A stretch of 9,734 nucleotides of DNA, taken from NCBI GenBank assembly GCA_902767025.1, contig CACXFZ010000189.1, positions 1 through 9,734 on the forward strand. Reading direction: 5' to 3'. The position numbers and the translations under genes were made by a program. Positions 1-5,538 of the stretch are shown in pieces (positions within the stretch are counted from its first letter, which is position 1; each line of letters starts with the position of its first letter). Below the pieces are notes generated by a model. That model made no database searches. It saw only the letters and a list, made by a program, of their open reading frames with translations, and was not told the DNA's origin. The DNA comes from an uncultured Coriobacteriaceae bacterium (lineage in GTDB: Bacteria; Actinomycetota; Coriobacteriia; Coriobacteriales; Eggerthellaceae).

Positions 1-120
1 AGTCTTCGCCTCGTCGGGGTTGGCCAGGGCCTCCTCGCACGCCGGGCACCCGCAGTAGAACGTAGGATTGCCGCACGCCGCGCCCGTTCCCAAAAACACC
101 AGTTCATGTACTGTATCCAT
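1..120 (-). CDS. PhnP-like MBL-fold metallohydrolase, N-terminal fragment
   Basis: Only the first 40 codons are present; the gene runs out of the left edge. The peptide begins MDTVHELVFLGTGAACGNP and continues to a cysteine cluster of the form CGCPACEEA at about residues 23-31. The FLGTGxxxGxP strand followed by CxCPxC is typical of the PhnP/phosphoribosyl-cyclic-phosphodiesterase branch of the metallo-beta-lactamase fold, where the cysteines help bind a structural zinc and the histidine metal ligands come later, outside this window. The ATG at 120-118 is chosen because the family's first beta-strand starts a few residues in; no strong Shine-Dalgarno is visible upstream. It is divergent from the export genes. 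The fold call is good; the substrate cannot be told from this fragment. Confidence 0.75.
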   Translation of the reverse strand, partial: MDTVHELVFLGTGAACGNPTFYCGCPACEEALANPDEAKT

Positions 121-240
121 ACGAGAAGTGTCTCACATCGCCCAACAGCACACAACCTCGCACCGTGGGCAGGCGCAGACCCGCAGGAGCGCTCGCGCGC
201 AACCCGTTGAATCGCCTGCCCGCAGCCCCGGAGAGGCGCC

Positions 241-269
241 ATCGCAGGATTCTTGGAAGAATTTGCGAT
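241..269. repeat. Palindrome in divergent intergenic region
   Basis: ATCGCA (241-246) and ATTCTT (249-254) are mirrored by AAGAAT (257-262) and TGCGAT (264-269), giving 12 paired positions around a two-base centre with one asymmetric interruption. It is too tight in the centre to be an ideal RNA hairpin and has no T-run, so an operator-type DNA dyad is more likely than a terminator. It ends five bases before the left arm of the 26-bp inverted repeat. No binding protein is identified. Confidence 0.5.
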
Positions 270-274
270 TCAAG

Positions 275-424
275 GGCAAGAAAACGAGTTTTTGTCATTC
301 GGGGACATGGTCTGAGGTGTCTGAATGTGCTATATAAGCTACATGTTGCATCAAAGTGAATACTATACGTTACATTTCATAGCCGGCAGCACGTGTGGGA
401 ATGACAAAAACTCGTTTTCTTGCC
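275..424. repeat. 150-bp segment bounded by perfect 26-bp inverted repeats
   Basis: Bases 275-300 and 399-424 are exact reverse complements over 26 positions (outer ends GGCAAG/CTTGCC, inner ends GTCATTC/GAATGAC), with 98 bases between them. Each arm contains its own 12-bp dyad, AAAACGAGTTTT at 281-292 and AAAACTCGTTTT at 407-418. The dyad centres are 126 bases apart, close to 12 DNA turns. The segment is visibly AT-richer than the genes around it. There is no ORF of substance inside. Two readings fit: a MITE-like non-autonomous element with 26-bp terminal repeats (only a doubtful 2-bp AG flank duplication is seen), or a pair of regulator sites able to loop. The repeat is certain; its nature is not. 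Confidence 0.85.
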
Positions 425-426
425 AG

Positions 427-462
427 CTTCGCGGTTTTTTACTCAGATTTCCAACCGCGAGG
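427..462. repeat. Hairpin-forming dyad upstream of export genes
   Basis: Bases 427-436 (CTTCGCGGTT) pair with 453-462 (AACCGCGAGG) over 10 positions with one G-T pair; the loop is 16 bases. The T-run 435-440 lies at the end of the left arm and in the loop rather than after the stem, so this is not a standard intrinsic terminator on either strand. It begins two bases after the 26-bp inverted repeat and may be part of the same control region. Confidence 0.5.
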
Positions 463-515
463 GGTCAAAGCCCAGGGATCTCGACTGGCCACCCCTGCAG
501 CGGCGCTTGCGCCGA

Positions 516-535
516 TGTGCGATAATACCGTGTAC
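516..535 (+). promoter_or_regulatory. Candidate promoter element for export genes
   Basis: The sequence TGTGCGATAATACCGTGTAC contains TGCGATAAT, which resembles an extended -10 box (TGn followed by GATAAT at 521-526), 26 bases before the first start codon. No good -35 hexamer is seen at the usual distance. The same 20-base window matches 14 of 20 positions with 5487-5506, which lies at an equivalent place before the phosphatase gene. That similarity is the main reason for reporting it. Confidence 0.35.
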
Positions 536-547
536 CGAAGCTGACAG

Positions 548-555
548 AAAGGAGG
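548..555 (+). promoter_or_regulatory. Ribosome binding site that fixes start of the adaptor gene
   Basis: AAAGGAGG ends five bases before ATG 561 and is a near-perfect Shine-Dalgarno. It rules out the longer open frame that begins at ATG 420, which would read through the intergenic dyads and give a non-family N-terminus. Confidence 0.85.
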
Positions 556-560
556 CCGCC

Positions 561-977
561 ATGGCCGAGGCCATCCCCGCAGAACAAGGGGCAAGCAGGC
601 TCTCTTCCCCTGAGCAGCTCAACGACTACCTGAAAGTGACCAATCCGAAGATCTGGATGCTGCTCATCGCCCTGATCCTGCTGCTGGTGGGCCTTCTGGT
701 ATGGAGCAGCGTCGCCGTCATCGAAAGCTACGCCACCGGCACAGCTACGGCCGACGGCGGCGAGCTGATAGTCTTGTTCGACGACGCGGAGCATGCCAAA
801 CAGGTGAAGCCGGGCATGACCCTGGAGGTCGGCGACGCCGAGGCCGAAATACTCACCGTGGGCGTCGACGACGAGGGCAACGTGGTGGCGTCGTCGAACG
901 CGAACATTCCCGACGGCGTGTACGACGTGCGCGTCGGGTACAACACCACACAGGTCATATCGCTGCTGCTCAACTGA
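561..977 (+). CDS. Short NHLM-type HlyD-like secretion adaptor
   Basis: A 138-residue protein with a soluble cytoplasmic start, one strong transmembrane helix at about residues 31-54, and an extracytoplasmic remainder. Residues 14-32 (RLSSPEQLNDYLKVT, then NPKIW) match the recognisable N-terminal signature of NHLM bacteriocin system secretion proteins (HlyD/membrane-fusion superfamily), in which LSSPEQL and a (K/Q)VTxPxxW run precede the helix. The C-terminal part (VKPGMTLEV at 82-90, IPDGVYDVRVGY at 116-127, ISLLL at the end) looks like the terminal beta-barrel piece of HlyD-like adaptors. The coiled-coil and lipoyl portions that make usual family members several hundred residues long are missing, with no sign of frameshift. 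It is first of three transport genes, with a strong ribosome site; the next gene starts 19 bases after its stop. It probably binds the two ABC subunits in the membrane. Confidence 0.7.
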   Translation: MAEAIPAEQGASRLSSPEQLNDYLKVTNPKIWMLLIALILLLVGLLVWSSVAVIESYATGTATADGGELIVLFDDAEHAKQVKPGMTLEVGDAEAEILTVGVDDEGNVVASSNANIPDGVYDVRVGYNTTQVISLLLN

Positions 978-996
978 TCGAACCGGGTGCTCTACA

Positions 997-3171
997 GTGA
1001 AGACGGCCACTAAACCAGCTACGTCGGGCATCGTGCAGGTGCCCATGGTCATGCAGATGGAGTCGCTCGAATGCGGCGCCGCTGCCCTGGCCATGGTGCT
1101 GGCCTATTACGGCAAGTGGGTGTCGCTCGAGCAGATGCGCACCGACTGCGGCGTGTCGCGCGACGGCACGAAGGTGGAAAACATCGTGCGTGCGGCGCAA
1201 AGCCACGGACTGGACGCCGACTACTACCAATGCACCCTGGAATCGCTGCGCGACCGGGGCACGCTGCCATGCATCATCCTGTGGAACCGGGTCCACTACG
1301 TGGTCTACTGCGGCACCAAGGGTTCGCACGTGCACATCAACGACCCGGCGAAGGGCTCGCTCAAGATCACCATCGAGGAGTTCGAGCGCTCGTTCGGCGG
1401 GCTGTGCATCATGTTCTCCCCCACGGACGGATTCGTTCCGTCGGGCAAGCGGCAGAGCACCTTCGAGTTCGCCCGCAAGCGCCTGAAGGGCGCCGGCGCG
1501 GCCGTGGCCTTCGTGGCGCTGACCACCGCCATCGGCTACCTGTTCGACATGCTCACCCCGGCCTTCTCGCGCTTCTTCATGGACCACCTGCTCACCGGCG
1601 AGAACCGCGAGCTGCTGGTACCCTTCGTCACGCTGCTGGCGGCCATCGGCGTGCTCCAGGTGATCGTGTCCGCCGCGCAGTCCATCTACTCGCTCAAAAT
1701 CAACGGCAAGATGGCCATCGTGGGCAGCAGCACCTTCATGTGGAAGGTCCTGCGCATGCCGATGGAGTTCTTCTCGCAGCGCCTGGCGGGCGACATCCAG
1801 CAGCGCAAGGCCACCAACGCGGTAATCGCCGAAACGCTGGTGAACATGCTCACGCCGCTGGCGCTCAACGCCATCATGATGGTGTTCTACCTGGTCGTGA
1901 TGATCCGCTATTCGGTGGTGCTCACGCTGGTGGGGCTGTTCGCGATAGCGCTGAACTCGTTTTTGGCGGCGTACATCTCGCGCAAGCGCGTCAACATCAC
2001 GCGCGTGCAGATGCGCGACACCGGCAAGCTGGAATCGAGCACCGTGTCCGGCATCCGCATGATCGAGACGATCAAGGCCGCAGGCGCCGAAAACGGCTAC
2101 TTCGCCAAGTGGGCCGGCTACCAGGCCGCGGTGAACACGGCCACGGTGCGCTTCGCCAACCTGAACCTGTACCTGGGCATGGTGCCGGGCTTTTTGACGA
2201 GCCTGGCCAACTACACCGTGCTGGTGCTGGGCGTGTACCTGGTGATGCAGGGGCAGTTCTCGCTGGGCATGGTGATGGGCTTTCAAGGGTACCTGCAGCT
2301 GTTCATGAGCCCCGCGATGACGATGATCAGGGCCGGCCAGACCCTGCAGGAGATGCGCACGCAGATGGAGCGCGTCGAGGACGTGATGGACTACCCTGAA
2401 GACATCAGCTACCGCGACGACCCGCTGGACGCCGACGCGGACTACGGCAAGCTGGAAGGCAGCGTCGAGCTGAAGAACGTGACCTTCGGATACTCGAAGC
2501 TGGCCGAGCCGCTGATCAAGGACTTCTCGATGTCGCTGGAGCCGGGAAGCAGCGTCGCGCTGGTGGGCCCGTCGGGCTGCGGCAAGTCGACCATCGCCAA
2601 GCTGCTGGCCGGGCTCTACCAGCCGTGGAGCGGCGAGATACTCTTCGACGGCAAGCCGATTTCGGAAATCGACCGCAACGTGTTCACGGGATCGGTGGCC
2701 GTGGTCGACCAGGACATCATCCTGTTCGAGGACACCATCGCGAACAACATCCGCATGTGGGACGACACGATCGAGAACTTCGAGGTGATCATGGCGGCAC
2801 GCGACGCCCAGATCCACGATGACATCATGGCGCGCGAGGGCGGCTATTCGGGCATGCTGCACGAAGGCGGCCGCGACCTGTCGGGCGGCCAGCGCCAGCG
2901 GCTCGAGATCGCCCGCGTGCTGGCGCAGGACCCGTTGATCGTGATCATGGACGAGGCCACGAGCGCACTGGATGCCAAGACCGAGTACGAAGTCGTGCAA
3001 GCCGTGCTCGACCGCGGCGTCACCTGCATCATGGTGGCGCACCGGCTGTCCACGATCCGCGACTGCGACGAGATCATCGTAATCGAAGACGGCAACGTGG
3101 TGGAGCGCGGCACGCATGACGAGCTGTTCGCGGCAGGCGGCGCGTACGCCGAGCTGGTGACGAGCGACTAG
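997..3171 (+). CDS. NHLM-type ABC exporter with C39 leader peptidase
   Basis: A 724-residue peptidase-permease-ATPase. Residues 14-140 are a C39 peptidase domain with the full active site: oxyanion Gln20, nucleophile Cys26 (in QMESLECGAAALAM), His100 (WNRVHYVV) and Asp116 (INDPAKG). This domain cuts peptide leaders, normally after a double glycine, at the inner face of the membrane. About residues 155-450 form the six-helix exporter membrane domain. The ATPase domain has Walker A GPSGCGKST (524-532), Q-loop Gln572, signature LSGGQ (628-632), Walker B ending Asp652-Glu653, and H-loop His682, so it should be active. Domain order and length fit the NHLM peptidase/permease/ATPase family. The start is GTG 997 with only a poor ribosome site; ATG 1045 (Met17) is an alternative that would keep Gln20 and Cys26. 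The likely partner is the next gene, 11 bases downstream. No substrate peptide is encoded in the window. Confidence 0.9.
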   Translation: MKTATKPATSGIVQVPMVMQMESLECGAAALAMVLAYYGKWVSLEQMRTDCGVSRDGTKVENIVRAAQSHGLDADYYQCTLESLRDRGTLPCIILWNRVHYVVYCGTKGSHVHINDPAKGSLKITIEEFERSFGGLCIMFSPTDGFVPSGKRQSTFEFARKRLKGAGAAVAFVALTTAIGYLFDMLTPAFSRFFMDHLLTGENRELLVPFVTLLAAIGVLQVIVSAAQSIYSLKINGKMAIVGSSTFMWKVLRMPMEFFSQRLAGDIQQRKATNAVIAETLVNMLTPLALNAIMMVFYLVVMIRYSVVLTLVGLFAIALNSFLAAYISRKRVNITRVQMRDTGKLESSTVSGIRMIETIKAAGAENGYFAKWAGYQAAVNTATVRFANLNLYLGMVPGFLTSLANYTVLVLGVYLVMQGQFSLGMVMGFQGYLQLFMSPAMTMIRAGQTLQEMRTQMERVEDVMDYPEDISYRDDPLDADADYGKLEGSVELKNVTFGYSKLAEPLIKDFSMSLEPGSSVALVGPSGCGKSTIAKLLAGLYQPWSGEILFDGKPISEIDRNVFTGSVAVVDQDIILFEDTIANNIRMWDDTIENFEVIMAARDAQIHDDIMAREGGYSGMLHEGGRDLSGGQRQRLEIARVLAQDPLIVIMDEATSALDAKTEYEVVQAVLDRGVTCIMVAHRLSTIRDCDEIIVIEDGNVVERGTHDELFAAGGAYAELVTSD

Positions 3172-3182
3172 GGGGTGAGGAT

Positions 3183-5363
3183 ATGGGTCTGCAGGACGAT
3201 CAGATACGTCAACGCAAGCGCGGCGACCAGGAGCTGTTCGAGGACTCTATCCTGCGCATGGCCTCTGCGGTCGTGGGCGCCCAGGGCGCCGGCGCGATAA
3301 CCAGCGCGCGCATCGTCACGAAAGAGGCCGTCGACGACATCCTGAAGTACTACCGCATCAACCCGGTGGACATACCCACGTCGATCACCGACCCCGACGA
3401 GCAGCTGGAATACGCGCTGCGCCCCCATGGCATCATGCACCGCATGGTGAACCTGACCGAAGGCTGGTACAAGGACTCCTTCGGGCCCATGATCGCCTAC
3501 CGCGCCGACACCGGCGCCCCGGTTCCCGTGTTCCCCAAAGCCTTCAAGGGCTACTGGTTCCGCGACGAGTCGGGCAACCGCGTTTCGGTGGACGCGCGCA
3601 ACGCCGGCGACTTCGCGCCGCAGGCGCGCACCTTCTACCGGCCGCTGCCGCTGGAGGCCCTCGACGTGCCCGACCTGATGCGCTACATCTGGCAATGCCT
3701 GAGCCCCACCGACATCGCGCTGCTGCTGGGCATCTCGCTGCTCGTCACGCTCACCGGCATGCTGCTGCCGCTGCTGGCCAAGGCGCTCACCGGCTTCGTC
3801 GTGAAAAGCGGGAGCTTCCCGGTGCTGTGGTCGACGGCCGCCTTCCTGCTGTGCACCGGCATAGCCCAGCAGCTGGTGACCGCATCGCGCGAGATTGCGA
3901 TGAACCGCATCCAGACCAAGACCGCGATGCCGGTGGCGTCGGCGTTCATCATGCGCATCTTGAGCCTGCCCACGTCGTTCTTCAACGAATACAGCTCCGG
4001 CGAGCTCGCCAGCCGCTGCGCGTCGGCGCAACAGCTGGTGAGCCTGCTCGTGTCCAACGTGCTCTCGCTGGGCATCACGGCGCTGTTCTCGCTGCTCTAC
4101 ATCTTCCAGATCGGGCAATTCGCCCCCGCGCTGGCCGGACCTGCCGTGGCCATCATCGCCGCCACGGTGGCCGTCACGCTGGCCACGTCCATCGTGCAGA
4201 TGAACGTGTCGCGGCGCCAGATGCAGTACAGCGCGAAGGAGAACGGCAAGAGCTTCGCGATGATCTACGGCGTGCAGAAGATCAAGCTCGCCGGTGCCGA
4301 AAAGCGCGCGTTCGCGCAGTGGGCGAAGTCCTACACCAAGAGCGCCGAGCTGCAGTACAACCCGCCGCTGTTCTTGAAGATCAGCCCCGCCATCGTTTCG
4401 GGCGTGTCGCTGGCCGGCGCGATCGCGCTGTACTACCTGGCCACGGTGTCGGGCGTCACGCCGTCTGAATACGTCGCGTTCTACGCGGCCTACGGCATGG
4501 TGTCGGGTGCGTTCATCTCGCTGGCCGGCGTGGTGCGCACCGCCGCGCAGATCCGCCCGCTGCTCGAAATGCTCGACCCGATCCTGAAGGCCGTGCCCGA
4601 GGTGTCGCAGAGCAAGGAAGTGCTCACCAACCTGTTCGGCCGCATCGAGTTCAACGACGTGTACTTCCGCTACAACGACGAATCGCCCAACATCCTGGAA
4701 GGCCTGAACCTGACCATCCGCTCGGGCGAGTACGTGGCCCTGGTGGGCAAGTCGGGAAGCGGCAAGTCGACGATGGTGCGCCTGCTGCTGGGCTTCGAGA
4801 CGCCCGACAAGGGCGCCATCTACTACGACGGCAAGGACATGACCAACCTGGACCTGCGCTCGCTTCGCCGCCGCATCGGCACGGTCACCCAGGACGGCAG
4901 CCTGTTCAACGAGGACATCCTGTCCAACATCACCATCTCGGCCCCGCAGCTGTCCGAGGAAGACGCGTGGGAGGCGGCCGAAATCGCGGGCATCGCCGAC
5001 GACATCCGCAAGATGCCGATGGGCATGCAGACGATGATCTCCGAAGGCGGCGGCGGCATTTCGGGCGGGCAGAAGCAGCGCATCATGATCGCGCGCGCCA
5101 TCGCGCCCAAGCCCAACATCCTGATCCTGGACGAGGCCACGAGCGCGCTGGACAACAAGACGCAGAAGCGGGTGGCCGAAGCGCTCGACGGCCTGAACTG
5201 CACGCGCATCGTGGTTGCGCACCGCCTGTCCACCATCAAGAACTGCGACCGAATCCTGTACCTGGAAGGCGGGCGCATCGTCGAGGACGGCACCTACGAC
5301 GAGCTGATCGCGAAAGGCGGGCTGTTCGCCGAACTCGTGGAGCGCCAGCGGCTGGACGCGTAA
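3183..5363 (+). CDS. NHLM-type ABC half-transporter, non-peptidase N-domain
   Basis: A 726-residue permease-ATPase. The N-terminal 170 or so residues are soluble and have no C39 Cys/His/Asp set; they carry the features of the second NHLM exporter subunit, such as KYYRI (56-60), a GWYKDSFGPMIAY run near residue 100 and an FYRPLP motif near 155, a domain of unknown role, perhaps holding substrate or peptidase. Membrane helices begin at about residue 176. The ATPase domain is complete: Walker A GKSGSGKST (522-530), Q-loop Gln570, signature ISGGQ (626-630), Walker B ending Asp650-Glu651, H-loop His680. Start ATG 3183 follows GGGGTGAGG closely and begins 11 bases after the previous stop, indicating co-transcription. 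It most likely forms a heterodimer with the C39-bearing exporter. No gene-level oddities were seen. Confidence 0.88.
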   Translation: MGLQDDQIRQRKRGDQELFEDSILRMASAVVGAQGAGAITSARIVTKEAVDDILKYYRINPVDIPTSITDPDEQLEYALRPHGIMHRMVNLTEGWYKDSFGPMIAYRADTGAPVPVFPKAFKGYWFRDESGNRVSVDARNAGDFAPQARTFYRPLPLEALDVPDLMRYIWQCLSPTDIALLLGISLLVTLTGMLLPLLAKALTGFVVKSGSFPVLWSTAAFLLCTGIAQQLVTASREIAMNRIQTKTAMPVASAFIMRILSLPTSFFNEYSSGELASRCASAQQLVSLLVSNVLSLGITALFSLLYIFQIGQFAPALAGPAVAIIAATVAVTLATSIVQMNVSRRQMQYSAKENGKSFAMIYGVQKIKLAGAEKRAFAQWAKSYTKSAELQYNPPLFLKISPAIVSGVSLAGAIALYYLATVSGVTPSEYVAFYAAYGMVSGAFISLAGVVRTAAQIRPLLEMLDPILKAVPEVSQSKEVLTNLFGRIEFNDVYFRYNDESPNILEGLNLTIRSGEYVALVGKSGSGKSTMVRLLLGFETPDKGAIYYDGKDMTNLDLRSLRRRIGTVTQDGSLFNEDILSNITISAPQLSEEDAWEAAEIAGIADDIRKMPMGMQTMISEGGGGISGGQKQRIMIARAIAPKPNILILDEATSALDNKTQKRVAEALDGLNCTRIVVAHRLSTIKNCDRILYLEGGRIVEDGTYDELIAKGGLFAELVERQRLDA

Positions 5364-5405
5364 GTCCTGCGCGAGGGCCGGCGACGCGCGAAGGTTGGCA
5401 GCGGG

Positions 5406-5436
5406 CTGGGCGGCGCGCGCAGACCCCGTCGCCCAG
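5406..5436 (+). terminator. Possible weak terminator hairpin after export genes
   Basis: CTGGGCGGCG (5406-5415) pairs with CGTCGCCCAG (5427-5436), 10 positions with one G-T pair and an 11-base loop. It sits about 40 bases after the transporter stop codon, the right place for a terminator, but it is not followed by a T-run, so it may only pause or protect the transcript, or do nothing. The gap 5364-5538 shows no gene. Confidence 0.3.
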
Positions 5437-5486
5437 GTGACGTAACGGCATCAGCCAGCATGCAGCACATGCATCGAGGCGCAGAA

Positions 5487-5506
5487 TGCGCAATAATAGC
5501 ACTTAC
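5487..5506 (+). promoter_or_regulatory. Candidate promoter element for signalling genes
   Basis: TGCGCAATAATAGCACTTAC contains an AATAAT -10-like hexamer (5492-5497) and aligns without gaps to 516-535 at 14 of 20 positions, with the core ATAATA identical and the distance to the start codon similar (32 versus 25 intervening bases). No clear -35 box. If real, it suggests the two gene sets are read by the same form of RNA polymerase and can be co-regulated while being separately transcribed. Confidence 0.35.
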
Positions 5507-5538
5507 ATCGGTTCGCTCTAGAAAGGCATGACCCGCCC

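Noticed and set aside
420..560. N-terminal extension of the adaptor gene to ATG 420
   Set aside because: The AAAGGAGG at 548-555 sits correctly for ATG 561 and the added residues are encoded by the dyad-rich intergenic DNA.
121..560. Possible small leader peptide (GG-type precursor) for the exporter
   Set aside because: Short frames here have no leader-like acidic/hydrophobic pattern ending in Gly-Gly or Gly-Ala and no good ribosome site.
970..3117. 715-residue open frame on the minus strand
   Set aside because: It is antisense to the C39 exporter, very rich in His, Val, Arg and Gln as expected from the complement of GC-rich coding DNA, and has no family motif.
3168..5222. 684-residue open frame on the minus strand
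   Set aside because: Antisense to the second ABC gene, whose motifs and ribosome site are clear; composition is typical of a shadow frame.
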